Below, in pieces: positions 1 through 10,740 of a stretch of DNA of 64,000 nt. The notes below the pieces were generated by a model that was not told the DNA's origin, ran no database searches, and was given only the letters and a program-made list of their open reading frames with translations. The stretch is from contig JAOWCC010000577.1 in the NCBI GenBank assembly GCA_030867875.1, positions 93,415,740-93,479,739 on the forward strand. Direction: 5' to 3'. The DNA is from Actinernus sp. WN-2022. Lineage: Eukaryota; Cnidaria; Anthozoa; Actiniaria; Actinernidae. The translations under genes were made by a program, and so were the position numbers. Position 1 is the stretch's first letter; each line of letters starts with the position of its first letter.

Positions 1-200
1 ACAAGTCTGAATTATAATGAATATATCTGGCGAAACCCTAAACCTAACAAAAAGTCATAAACCCGGCCAACCCTAAACCCAATCCTATTCAATAACCCTT
101 AGGGCTAAATTTTAAAAGGAAATGAAGCATTTATGAAAAAGAAAATCACTTCAACCGAGGTCGATCAGATCACCCACTCAGTATTAAAGCCCGCCTCACA

Positions 201-260
201 TAAGAGCTATTTGCCAACGGGCACGAGAGGTCGCTTGTTAAGCTGTTAGCTCAAGCGCCG
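201..260. repeat. Foldback repeat, copy A
   Basis: This holds the core GCCAACGGGCACGAGAGGTC followed by a GCTGTTAGCT motif. The same core, reverse complemented, lies at 1727-1798, so the two are diverged copies of one short hairpin family in opposite orientation. A third trace of the GCTAAGCTGTTAGC end is near 640-655. There is no coding potential. Confidence 0.5.
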
Positions 261-288
261 TTTCACCACACGGTGAATTTCACTATTA

Positions 289-536
289 AGAGGGTCTGAA
301 TGGGGGGGTCTACATGTCAGTTGTCAGTTAAAATTTTGGCCATTTGTCAGTTGTCAGTTAGCCCTAGTTAATCATTACTAGAGCAAATTTACAATGTCTG
401 ACCCACAAAAACCAAATTTGTCAGTTGTCAGTTATTTTTCGGTTGTCAGTTGTCAGTAAAAAAATTGTCATTTGTCAGTTGTCAGTTATTTTTAAGGCCG
501 TTTGTCAGTAGTCAGTTAACCCCATTCAGACCCTCT
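289..536. mobile_element. Non-autonomous DNA element with 17-bp terminal inverted repeats
   Basis: The left end (289-305) reads AGAGGGTCTGAATGGGG and the right end (520-536) is its exact reverse complement. ATTA flanks both ends (285-288 and 537-540), a plausible 4-bp target-site duplication. The interior is mostly copies of TTGTCAGTTGTCAGTTA in one orientation, a subterminal-repeat pattern that could bind a transposase (inference). It has no ORF, so it must be mobilised in trans. The superfamily is unknown. Confidence 0.7.
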
Positions 537-541
537 ATTAA

Positions 542-1726
542 GCTTTCTCCCTAGCTTACTGAGAACGTCGCCGAGATTGAAATCACGTGAGAGCGTTGTG
601 CGTTTTCATTGGTCAATATATATAGATTACGTCAAGCTAAGCTGTTAGCTTTCTTCAGCGCACGCGGTGAGTTGAGTTTCTCGCCTCAAGAGACAAACAA
701 ATATCACGATAGATATTTTCCTCACGGTCTATGGGGGCGAAAAACTCACCGAAATTCGTTTATTTTTATTTATTCATAATGCTTTTACAATGCGAACTAT
801 AATAATAAATTAAACAAATCGTTGTAGGGCCCACACAACAGAACTTGGCTCCAAATACATTGTGTCCCATCTAAGATATAATACTGTCTAATAATAGTGA
901 AAAACAATGTACTATTTAACAATTATTCACCGAAGTGGAGGTGAATAGTGGTGGATATTTACCAAGCCGCTTAACACTGAGGTGAATTATTGTTTTAGTA
1001 TATACCACACTCCAGGTGAATGGCCAGCATGAAATAGTTATTTTATTTTCTGTCAAATAGACAAAACCTCGCGCGAGATGATCGCTGCTTTGCTCGGAGG
1101 TGAATATGAAATCATATTCACTGTTTGAGTAGCCAATCAGAGCGCGCGAAAAGTGATATTCACTGGTGCGGTATATACTAAACATAAATATGTTGAAGGC
1201 ACGCCTAAAAATATACTATATACAGAGCGATGGTAATTGGAAGCAGCATGAAGGTTGCTTTAAAATGTCATGCGGGACGCAGCACTTTGGGCACACAGTT
1301 TCCCATGTGATACAGGTATCAGGACAAAAAGAGTTCTTTAGTGCAGTAGTATAACGGGTAAGAAGAACTGACTTAAAACTTGTAACAGAATTTAGGCTGC
1401 GACTACTAGGAAGAAGAGTGATTTGATAGTTTCGGCACATAGTCAAAGTACGAGTTCTGAAATAATTTAGTCTTACAGAGAAGATATCTAAGTTACAATT
1501 GTGACTAGGGTTGGCCGAGCAATCGGTTTTAGTTGCACATAATCGTGAATATGAAAATCATAAAAAGCTTATAAAGAAAAGTGAGCCGTGTCCTTAATTT
1601 TATGCCAGTAAAATGATAAAGGGAGAAGATCCAGTTTAACTAGGTGATTACGGTAGTTAAGGTCAATACTAGGGAATATAAACCGGGTAAGGCACGACGT
1701 TGAAGACCCTCCACAACTTTCAATTC
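542..1726. other. Gene-free stretch with possible repeat remnant
   Basis: No credible gene is seen. A short palindrome at 925-946 (ATTCACC/GGTGAAT arms) begins a stretch to about 1180 with several GGTGAAT and ATTCAC words on both strands, which looks like an old MITE. The short ORFs here lack recognisable domains and codon structure. Confidence 0.35.
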
Positions 1727-1798
1727 GCCGCACACGAGAACTATCAGCTTAGCAAACGACCTCTCTTGCCCGTTGGCTAAGCTGATAGCTCTCGTGCT
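1727..1798. repeat. Foldback repeat, copy B
   Basis: Arms of about 22 bp (GCTAAGCTGATAGCT and complement) flank a loop of about 22 bp. The transcript of either strand would form a strong hairpin. The loop contains the complement of the core shared with 201-260. Confidence 0.6.
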
Positions 1799-2407
1799 CT
1801 ATTTGACTGATGTGACCACGCTCGAGATAATTAATATACACTAAAGTTCTGAGAGTCTTCTGAGATTGCTTATATTGCTTATAATCATGTTGATGAGTTC
1901 AACCCAAAACATTAATTTGTTTTAAATGTGATGAGTTCAAGCCATTAATGTTTGCAAGTCGGTACGTGATTCGGTTTGACGTAATACGGTTAATTCTCCT
2001 CCGCCGGTTGCCTTTTAATCAGATTGATATATGAATTCAAAGATAAAACTATTAATAGAGTGATCGGTATTTTTTCACAGAGGTGTAGGCGCCCGGCCCT
2101 GCAGACCACTAACGCGAAATTGATTTCGGTTTAAAAAGGTTACTAACGTAAAAAGGTAGGTCACTATATATAAACATAATGTATACCAGATACGATAATC
2201 AGTTTTTCATCACGAAAAAATTGCCTTCAATTCACTCACTTTTGTTCATGAATATACACAAAAATATTCTAGCTATTCAAAAAAAAAAAATTACTTGATC
2301 CGGAAGATTGAAAATGAACAATGAACATTAAATAATAGGAGTGGGGAATAATATCTGCACGTAAGCCTTGAAATATTTCGTTTTCATTTATTCAGTTCTT
2401 TTCACCT
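1799..2407. other. Gene-free stretch
   Basis: AT-rich sequence with an A-run at 2280-2290. I see no gene, array or clear inverted repeat. Confidence 0.3.
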
Positions 2408-3225
2408 GAATGGCTACCTGCCAGTAGCCACGTTAGGCTACAAAAACGTCTCGACAAACTAGAAGAATACAGCTTAATTAATGGAATTGAAGTCAACCTT
2501 ACTAAAACTAAAGTCATGGTCTTTAATAACACCGGGAAAAAAGGATAATTATGCTTTTTTTCCTTATTATGACCAAAAGGAACTAGAAAATGTTAAATGT
2601 TACAAATATCTGGGGCTGATGCTCAGCGCATATGGTAATTTCAACCTAGCAAAACAAGAGCTAAAGAAAATCGCCCTTTTGGCTTTATACAAACTAATTA
2701 TAAGAAAAGAAATGGGGGATCATTTCAGAACTAACGTTGGATTAGCAATGAAACTTTTCGACTCCCTCGTCAAACCTATATTGCTATACGGAAGTGAAGT
2801 ATACGTTGTCGACAATCCCGATAATCTAGATAAGGATTCTATTGAATATGTACAAATTAAATTCTGCAAAATGTTACTTGGAGTCGGTAAATATTCTAGC
2901 AATAATGCCTGCAGAGCAGAATTAGATCGATTCCCTATGAGAGTAGACTCAAAATATAAAAGTATAAAATTGCTATTGGATTGAACAACAAGATTTAGAT
3001 TCTGATAAATTATGGCTCCCTTTAATCAAACAAAGAATAATTGATAATGAAATACAGACATGGACAAGTGAAATTCATAACGATGAACGCAAAGGCTCGC
3101 ATCAACGTAACAAACTGCGAACATTCCGACTATTTAAAACAAGCTATAATTGCGAAAATTATCTAAAAACTGTCACTGTGCATGCTGAAACACATGTGAC
3201 CGATGTATTGCATGACTAGATTACG
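2408..3225 (+). pseudogene. LINE reverse transcriptase remnant, thumb and C-terminal part (5' segment)
   Basis: This is the 3' half of a non-LTR retrotransposon ORF2, the enzyme that copies the element's RNA at a nicked target. The translation starts just after where the YADD box should be (LQKRLDKLEEY, then VNLTKTKVMVF), shifts frame near 2535, and continues through YKYLGLMLSAYGNF, VKPILLYGSEVYVVD and NNACRAELDRFPMRV. It shifts again near 2985 into KLWLPLIKQRI and RNKLRTFRLFKTSYN. It breaks off at about 3211-3225, where a MTRLR-like codon run appears. The matching MTKLRISNHS continuation lies 2.5 kb away at 5724, so one LINE has been split by a gypsy fragment. The 5' part (endonuclease, RT palm) is absent. 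It is dead because of the frameshifts. Confidence 0.8.
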
Positions 3226-3236
3226 TTACCTATGTT

Positions 3237-5727
3237 ATGCGTTGCCATGGGATTAGCACGCGCAAGGGGTCATGGGAGATCGGGAGGCCATTTTCTAGAA
3301 CATTCGAGGAACATTTAGAGAGACTGAAGCTGGTGTTCGACCGTCTTCATAATCACGGTCTTAAACTTAAGCCCAAGAAGTGTTATTTGTTTCAAGAAGA
3401 AGTACGTTACCTTGGCCATGTCGTGTCCAAAGACGGAATCGCTACAGATCCCGAGAAAGCGCGCAAAGTTAAGGAATGGAAAACACCGGAGAGTAAAGCG
3501 GAGTTACGGCAATTCCTAGGATTCACGGGATACTACAGAAGATTTGTTCGAGAGTACTCGAAGGTAGCAGCTCCCTTGCATAAGCTCGCTTCTGAAGAGG
3601 GGTCAAAGAAGAAGCGCGGTAATCGGCAACAGCCATCTAGTGAACCCTTCAAGTGGTGTGACGCATCATGTGACGCATCATTCAAGTTGTTGAAAGAGAG
3701 ACTAGTTAGTGCGCCACTGCTTGGTTGTCCAGATTTCTTGCTGCCGTTCGTTGTACAGACCGATGCGAGTACCAGAGGTTTGGGCGCAGTGCTGGCGCAG
3801 GTACAATATGGTAAAGAAAGAGTGATTGCGTACGCGGGTCGCGGATTGGTAGCGGTAGAGGCACGGTATCCAGCCCACAAATTAGAGTTCCTTGCACTGA
3901 AATGGTCTGTGACTGAAAAGTTTAGAGATTACCTCTACGGTAATGAATTTCAGGTACTAACTGATAACAACCCACTATGTTATGTTATGTCAACAGCAAA
4001 GTTAGATGCATGTCGGCAGCGATGGGTGGCCGAATTATCCTCTTACAACTTCAGTATCGTTTACCGCTCAGGTAAAAGCAATGCAAACGCAGATGCATTA
4101 TCGAGGATGCCCCAGGAAGACGTGAGAGAGGCGCTTGACGCGGTGCTACATTCAAGCAACAAAACGAAGGCCACCATACAAAGCCACATCCTACAGGGAC
4201 ACGAAACTTTACCAACAATGACCACAGCAGAACTAAGAGTGCATCAGAAAGAAGATAAGATTACGGGTGCTGTCCTAGAGTATGTTGTGTCAGGTAATAA
4301 GCCAAGCCGTCGAGAACGGAGGAACATGTCAGCAGACATTAAACTGTTGTTAAAACAGTGGAATCAGTTAAAGATAATCGAAGCCGTCCTCGTGAGAGAG
4401 TACTCAAACCACAAGAAGGTCACCGTTCAACAAGTTCTCTTACCGGAAGCCCTACGACAGAAGGTCTTAAGAAGTATTCATGACGTGAATCATCCGGGCG
4501 TTGAAAGGACCTTAGAACTTGTGCGTGAACGATTCTATTGGCCACGGATGTATGACACAGCCCAGGAGTTTTGTGAAGCATGCCAGAGATGCGGATTGCG
4601 AAAGCCTATTTCGACAGAGCGCGCACCATTCCAAAGTATTCACACGTCAGAGCCCTTGGAATTGGTATGTATGGATTTCCTTACGCTATAGAAACGTCTA
4701 AGGGAGGAATAGAGAACATACTTGTTGTTACCGATCATTTCACGCGACTAGCTCAAGCCTACCCTACGAAGGATCAGAAGGCAAAGACAATTGCTAAGCC
4801 GGGTCTTTTGGAAGAGATTTATGTGCGTATATGGGATACCAAAGAGAATACATAGTGATCAAGGGAGAAATTTCGAAAGCGACCTTATGAAGGAACTTTG
4901 TGCGATTACAGGTATGGAAAAGAGTCGCACAACGCCCTATCATCCCCAGGGAAATGGCCTTACGGAACGATTTAATTCCACTTTGATGAACATGTTAGGA
5001 ACCATGGACCCAAGTAAGAAGTTAGATTGGAAAGATCACCTTGAAACCATGATGCACGCGTATAACGCCACAACCCATGCCTCTACCGGATATTCTCCGT
5101 ATTATTTGATGTTCGGACGACATCTTCGGCTACCCGTTGATCTAGCCTTTGGTGTGCAGATAGAAGAACCGGAGAAGGAGAGAGAATACTGTGAGCACAT
5201 CTGTTAGCTGAGAGAACGACTACGATCAAGCTACGAATTGGCAAAGCAAGCGTCACTACAGGCAAAAGAACAGCAAGGAACGGCAGTACAATTGTAAAGC
5301 GAAGGGGTCAGAGTTCAATCCCGGAGACAGAGTACTCACAGTGAAGACTGGCATCAAAGTAAGGCACAAACTAGCAGATAGATGGAAGGGACCATATATA
5401 GTAGAGAAGAAAATGAATGACAGCCCAGTGTACGTAATTCGAAAAGAGGATAACCGTGACGAACTTCACACAGTACACAGAAATATGTTACGCCAATGCA
5501 TGTTTCTTTCAAGCGACCAAGATACCACTGCTGACGTTTCATCTGTAGAGACAGATCCCGGTACGCCACAGGTAATGAAAGAAACCGAAGCAAAGATCAC
5601 CAGCGACTTAACTGAAGAGACGAGTAAGAGAGTCGACGATAGTAACGCGACAGTGCGGAGCGACGAGGGTTACGAAAGCCTCGTATCAGACTCAAGACTG
5701 CTGGGTCCACACACAGAACAGCCATGA
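3237..5727 (+). pseudogene. Ty3/gypsy-type pol remnant (RT end, RNase H, integrase)
   Basis: This is an LTR-retrotransposon polyprotein that once made cDNA and integrated it. Clear homology starts near 3288 (FSRTFEEHLERL, then KKCYLF and LGHVVSKDGI of the RT connection). It continues with RNase H (QTDASTRGLGAVLAQ near 3757; LTDNNPLCYVM near 3957), the integrase HHCC finger (HDVNHPG ... CEACQRC, 4480-4600), a core with D (CMDF, 4668), D (HSDQG, 4853) and E (GLTERFN, about 4955), and a C-terminal RWKGPYIV GPY/F motif near 5383. Breaks: a stop and frame change near 4690, another near 4840, a stop at 5205, and disruption around 5270-5300. No gag, protease or LTRs are visible, so this is an internal fragment. 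It lies inside a LINE; CATGACTA occurs at both borders (3211-3218 and 5723-5730). Confidence 0.88.
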
Positions 5728-6245
5728 CTAAATTGAGAATCAGCAACCACAGTCTAGAAATTGAAAGAGCAACGCATGCGAGACCTTACAAAAAGCCTGA
5801 AGAACGAATGTGTTCACAGTGTGGGAACGAAGTCGAAGACGAGATTCACTTTCTAGTCAGATGTAGAAACTATGACGATCTAAGAATTGAACTTTTCTCA
5901 TCAATTAGCTGAACTTAACTCACATAAATGAGAACGTGAAATTTCGTCTCATTATAGACCACCCAAATATCTCCAAGCATTAAGTGCCAAGTTTATTTAC
6001 GAATGCCTTGAAAAAAGGCGTCGATGCGAGCGTTCTTGAACTTTTTAGTATGTCTATAAGTATTCCATTTTATCCACTAGTTACCCAACACCTATATCTG
6101 TTATAATCATATCTTGAATACTGATATGAAGATCTGTGAAATAATAATATGTAATCACTATTTATAAGTTACCGGTAGTATAGTTATTTGGGCTTTAGTC
6201 TATGTACTTTATTGTATAAGGCTCCAAATAAAATATGTCTATGTC
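5723..6245 (+). pseudogene. LINE ORF2 C-terminus and 3' end (3' segment of the split element)
   Basis: The reading resumes with MTKLRISNHSLEIER and a CCHC-like knuckle (CSQCG ... EIHFLVRC), the usual C-terminal zinc motif of this LINE group. It ends with NVKFRLIIDHP and, after a frame change, AKFIYECLEKRRR before a stop near 6040. The 3' UTR runs to about 6245, where CCAAATAAAATATG is followed by a short TATGTC repeat. An AATAAA plus microsatellite tail is shared by other LINEs in the window. With 2408-3225 this makes one element interrupted by the gypsy fragment. Confidence 0.78.
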
Positions 6246-6790
6246 TACGTGACTCAGGCAGTTTATATCGCGGTGGTGGGACATTTATCAGCAAAGAAAA
6301 GTTGGCGGGGTGGAGAATTGGTCAAAGAGAGTCAAAATAGAGTCAAAATAGAGCTAGAGATTTGCACTCGTTCCAATGCCCATGGTGGGGCATTTTGCAA
6401 CTTTCTGGTTCCAAAATTCAAATTCAAATGCCCCACAAATGTCGGGAATTGGTAGACTCAGGGAATTTACCGGGAAATTATTGATATATCGAGACAAACT
6501 GAAAATAAATCGGGACAACTTTTGAGAAAACACGCCACAGCTCAAAAAGGCTTAGACTCACTGAGTCGCAAATTTATGCCGCGGTAACACATATCACATC
6601 TTGACATCTTTGTTACCTAGTAATTTATATTTCCTGCCAAAGAGCTACTGTAGAATTTCTTCTAAGACATTTCCTTAACTGAGTGGCAGCAATTCACTAC
6701 TTATAGGTATACTTGTTTCATTGAATTATTGTTCATTGTTCATTCGGATCGATGTTTTTTTTAAAGAGATGAATGTGTAGAGGTTGAACG
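6246..6790. other. Gene-free stretch
   Basis: No recognisable gene. Words such as GACTCA and GCGGTGG/GCGGTAA recur near both ends (6248-6275 and 6557-6590) but as direct, weak matches, so I assign no element. Confidence 0.3.
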
Positions 6791-6916
6791 CGAGTGCTAC
6801 ACGTGATTTATGGGTACTGAGTGATATTTTGAAAGTTCTGATCATTGCACGAGTCAGAAATTTAAAAATATCATTCAGTGCCCATAAATTACGTATACAT
6901 ATACATCATAGCACGA
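6791..6916. repeat. Inverted-repeat element
   Basis: The left arm 6795-6830 (GATTTATGGGTACTGAGTGA core) pairs with the right arm 6864-6916 (TCATTCAGTGCCCATAAATT core). The loop is about 33 bp. Probably an old MITE. Confidence 0.5.
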
Positions 6917-6963
6917 GCAGTTCATGTGATTTTATATTTAATTATATTCGTTTTGAAATCACT

Positions 6964-7083
6964 GGTGTTTCCTGCAATTTGATTGGTTAAAAGCAGCAGT
7001 GATTCCAGCCTAAATTGCATCATTTAGTGTCTGTTATTGCATCCTTTTGCTGAACCAATCAATAAGCAGAATTTAAGAAACCA
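6964..7083. repeat. Inverted-repeat element carrying CCAAT/ATTGG
   Basis: GGTGTTTCCTGCAATTTGAT at the left and its diverged complement ending AGAAACC at the right enclose about 45 bp. Each arm contains ATTGGTT or AACCAAT. Confidence 0.5.
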
Positions 7084-7240
7084 TTTCACAGCGTAGGGAT
7101 TGGGTGATCGCTCGCGCAAGCTCTTAGATTTGAATTGCCTTCTTCAAAGCTCTACCTGCTTGACTTTTCTAGTTTGTTGTTGTAAAAAAACAAATTTACG
7201 TTTATTGTTTGTTAAGATTTCAAAATGAATGTAATTAAGT

Positions 7241-7323
7241 GGTAATAGAACTGAGTGGAGTGCAATTTTGGTCTGAAATCATACGAGTGATTACAAAATT
7301 GCACGACACTCAGTTCTATTACC
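7241..7323. mobile_element. 83-bp foldback MITE
   Basis: Arms of 30 bp (7241-7270 and 7294-7323) match at 28 of 30 positions; the core is TAATAGAACTGAGTG. The loop is 23 bp. Repeats of this kind are widespread in cnidarian genomes (recollection, not tested). Confidence 0.65.
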
Positions 7324-7424
7324 ATTATTTATATACTGAGCACACATTTGCTTGCTGAGAGCATGCAACTGTGCGCTCTATAATCTTAAGTTTGTATGCA
7401 CTCATTATTGACCAATCAGCCGAA

Positions 7425-7488
7425 TCCAGATATTTTGTTGAGTAAAGTCACTTATCAGTATAGTACGGTACTCAACAAAATACCTGGA
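7425..7488. repeat. 64-bp hairpin
   Basis: TCCAGATATTTTGTTGAGTA pairs with TACTCAACAAAATACCTGGA (19 of 20). Confidence 0.55.
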
Positions 7489-8185
7489 CTGAGCGTAAGC
7501 AAGCTAAGTATGCAAGGTCCCCGTGGGGAGGGGGCAGCTGTCGGGTACGTACATGCAGGGTCCAGGTTTGAACCTAATTTAGATTTCAGGATTATAGACG
7601 ACTCAGAATAATCGATCAAGGTAACATTAATTTCCAATAACTTGGAAACACAGGTTTTAAAGCTACTCAGTTCCTTGTAAAACCGGATGCGGCCTAGTTC
7701 TGGGTCCGGTTCTGGGTCCAGTTCCCTACGCGGCTAGCTATGGAAAACAAACGATCCCATTTATATTTTATTGAATTTTAGTCTTCTGCATGTTAGTCAT
7801 TTTAATTTGTGCAGGTAGAAATCAATTAGGAGAGCGAACATCATTTTTCAACAAGTTTGGTGTCGAAGTCAGGCGGCAAAATTGCCAAAATCATGCGACA
7901 ATATATATGCGATTGTCATGCGTATCAGTGCTACTTACATGCATGACGTCAAGTGGTTTGCACATCTACATTCGTCTCCGTAAATACTACAAAATACGGT
8001 ACGCAGCGACGAAGCCCAATACGAAAAATATTTTTTCTTGCAACGCCGGCAACTGATATCTCAATCGCAATTAGTTTTGTATCGCGATTCAAGACCTAAG
8101 TCGGGGATTGTTAAAAGAGAAGTTAAGAAGAGAATGAAGCACCAAACTCATGACGATCGTAATTTCAATACTCAAAAGGCGCCTA
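7489..8185. other. Gene-free stretch
   Basis: A GGGTCCGGTTCTGGGTCC-type direct repeat lies at 7700-7725. Short ORFs occur but none has a recognisable domain. Confidence 0.3.
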
Positions 8186-8290
8186 GTATATCCCAACCTC
8201 GTGACCAGGGTACTGGCTCGGTCAGATCCAAGATGTAGCCGCCATCTTGGATTTGACCGAGAAGACCCTGGTCACGAGGTTGAGTATATC
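8186..8290. mobile_element. Foldback MITE with nearly abutting arms
   Basis: The left arm 8186-8235 and right arm 8243-8290 pair almost throughout (AACCTCGTGACCAGGGT core) around a 7-bp loop containing GCCGC. The GTATATCC ends are palindromic outward. Confidence 0.7.
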
Positions 8291-8865
8291 CATGGCAACG
8301 GTTTCACGGCTTGAGTGCTGTGGAAAAAACGTTCGCTACATGTTTTGAAATCTCTTCAACGCTTCTACATTCAATTCTTGTCATATAAACATCAGTGATA
8401 TCGAATTTAAGGGTTATCCAATTTTAAAATAAGTGTTTTTTCTTTGAAAGAAGGCTTTTTCATTTATTTAATAACTTTGCCTTGACTTTGAGGCTTGATT
8501 TGAACGAGTTTTGCAATTCTACTGATTTGAGAAGGTGAAAATTGTACTTTTAGAGGATAAGAGTGTTAGATTTCTGACGAAACCTACAATGCCAACCTTT
8601 ACTTTAGGATTGAGAATCCTTATATTGTAATTTACAGCGATTTAAAGGTGAAATTAAGGATTCGGCAAGTTTAAAAATATATTTAAATATCGGAATAATA
8701 ATAGTAAGTAGTTAAATATTAATTTGTTTCGAGAAAATAACAGCGAGGTTTCGCATTTATAAACATTATAATTGTTACGCTAATTTCAGGAATGAATGAC
8801 TCTCGATAAGAGAGATTGACAGAAGTAATCAAAGAAAACGTCCCAACGTCCCTGTCGCTACATAT
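8291..8865. other. Gene-free stretch
   Basis: AT-rich; no gene or clear repeat seen. Confidence 0.3.
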
Positions 8866-9156
8866 ATCGTCCATCTCCCATACTACCTTTTTGATGCAGC
8901 GTTTTACAGACCGGATTATTTTTAGAATGTGTTTACCGCGAGTTTGGTTCCACTAGCCAATCACAAGTGTTTGCGTAACTTTAATTCAAATGATTAATGA
9001 TGTTGCAGCCATGTTGGTTGGCCAAACAAGAGAAGCTAACGAGGCATCTTTTGTTGACAACATTCCACGATGGAAGTGAAAACGAGATGTGAAATCTAAA
9101 AATAACCCGGTCTGTAAAAACATTACATCACGAATATATGACAGATGGACGCTTCT
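8866..9156. mobile_element. MITE, CGTCCAT family, copy 1
   Basis: Outer inverted ends CGTCCATCTCC / GATGGACG enclose inner arms GTTTTACAGACCGGATTATT (8901) and its complement (9095-9120). The middle carries AGAAGCTAACGAGGCATCTTTTGTTG, here described by position 9031-9058, a word also found in the 12569-13005 element. Non-autonomous. Confidence 0.6.
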
Positions 9157-9242
9157 AGTTTCACACAGTAAAACAGTGCAACGGGTGTTTTATGCAACAG
9201 GACCCAATATCCCATGACCACACATATCTATCATAAGTCCAT

Positions 9243-9275
9243 CCCCCCCCCCCCCCCCCCCAACACACACACACC
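9243..9275. repeat. Poly-C then CA microsatellite
   Basis: Nineteen C residues followed by a short (CA)n run. Confidence 0.9.
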
Positions 9276-9646
9276 TCCCGTCTCCCCTAAGTGGGTAGTT
9301 AGAACGGTAACGAGTTAAAAAGATCACTTACCCTGAAACAAGGGAAAGTTAAAGGGGCTATGTCATGGTACTGCGCATGTATCAAGTAATCGCTCGGTTG
9401 GTGGCTGTTAATTGGATAAAAACAGTTAAACTTCTCTCCCTCAATGTTTGATTGAAAGGATTTTCAATATTTTTCCTTGAGACTGTTTATATACACTGTT
9501 TGTTATTCATTTTTTGCATATTTGCTTTGATTTTAAGCATCCCACATGGCCGATAGGTTCGTTAGTTCGTATCAGAATCGGTGGATATAGCTGTTTCCGG
9601 CCCGGAATGCGAATACAATTAAAGTCTATTACCGTGACACAGCCCT
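9276..9646. other. Gene-free stretch
   Basis: No supported feature. The ORF crossing 9514-9708 runs into the next foldback element and is not credible. Confidence 0.3.
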
Positions 9647-9650
9647 TTAA

Positions 9651-10107
9651 AGTGCCTATGAAGCTTATTATTTTTATTTTAGATATCAATTCTACATCAA
9701 GTGAATAATAGAATGGTACAATATATCTTGCTTTGAATGCTGTGCCGCTGAGTTAAGGAGGTTTTAATATCCAAAATGCTAATTACATGACGTCAGGGGA
9801 GGCATCAATTATTATACAATTTTTTTTGTTATAATTAAACAAATTTTTCAAATTATCAGTATTATACCCATGGTTGAAATAAAATGATATTAGAAATTTG
9901 TTTTCTTATATCAGTAGAAACGCCCATTCTCAACCACTAAGAAGTGATTGCAGATGCCTCCCCTGACGTCATGTAATTAGCATTTTGGATATTAAAACCT
10001 CCTTAACTCAGCGGCACAGCATTCAAAGCAAAATATATTTTACCATTCTACTATTCACTTGATTTAGAATCGATATCTAAAATAAAAAAATAAGCTTCAT
10101 AGGCACT
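9651..10107. mobile_element. 457-bp foldback element flanked by TTAA
   Basis: Arms of about 155-160 bp (9651-9806 and 9953-10107) are close to perfect complements. The element starts AGTGCCTATGAAGC and ends with the complement. TTAA lies exactly outside both ends (9647-9650 and 10108-10111), the target duplication of piggyBac and Kolobok type transposons. Each arm holds a TGACGTCA palindrome (near 9789 and 9971). The interior has no ORF. Confidence 0.8.
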
Positions 10108-10111
10108 TTAA

Positions 10112-10740
10112 TGTCACACTAAAGTCTAGCAATTGTTGTCTTTAAAACATATGGTAAAATTCTGAAACTAAAAAGATGACAAGTAAAACGAGAAAGAGTA
10201 TGTTCTCAAGCTGATTCTAAAAACTGTTTAGTTCTGTACATGTAATTTTTAGTGAAGAAATGAATTGTAAGCGGAGAACTAGAGGGATTAGAGTTTTGTA
10301 GAGAGGGTTAATACGCTTATCAATTGAAACCCCGACCCCGTAGGTGGGGATTTGATTTGAAAACGTCCCCAATGTAAGAAAATATCCACCCGTGGGGCAC
10401 TTTAAGCAATCAAATGGCACCAAAATCCAATTCTATCACAATTTCTTTTCTTGTCTTATGTCTTTTTATAGCATTAAAACTTATAATAACTATTAAACGT
10501 GAATATGCCTTGTATGTGAGGCTGGATTGTTGAAAGTTATCGCATTTAATGTAAGATAACACAAAATACTGGTGTGCATGTATCAATACAGCTGCAGCTG
10601 TTTGCAGGCTGGCGTATATGGACATCAGTTGAAAGATTCAACTAGTTTGCTTGCAAGTGTGACCTGACGGTGCTCTCCCTCAGTGTAAGTCCAACACGCT
10701 TAACGTGTCCGGAGCCACTCTTCTTCTTCTTCTTCCAGTA
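10112..10740. other. Gene-free stretch
   Basis: Contains a short (CTT)n at about 10722-10736 next to the LINE tail. No gene is seen. Confidence 0.35.

Noticed and set aside
1..110. Telomere-like CCCTAAACC words (and GGTTAGGGTTCGG near 53100; AGGGAATAGGG near 26190)
   Set aside because: Degenerate and not in tandem, with no TTAGGG array. Nothing suggests a chromosome end.
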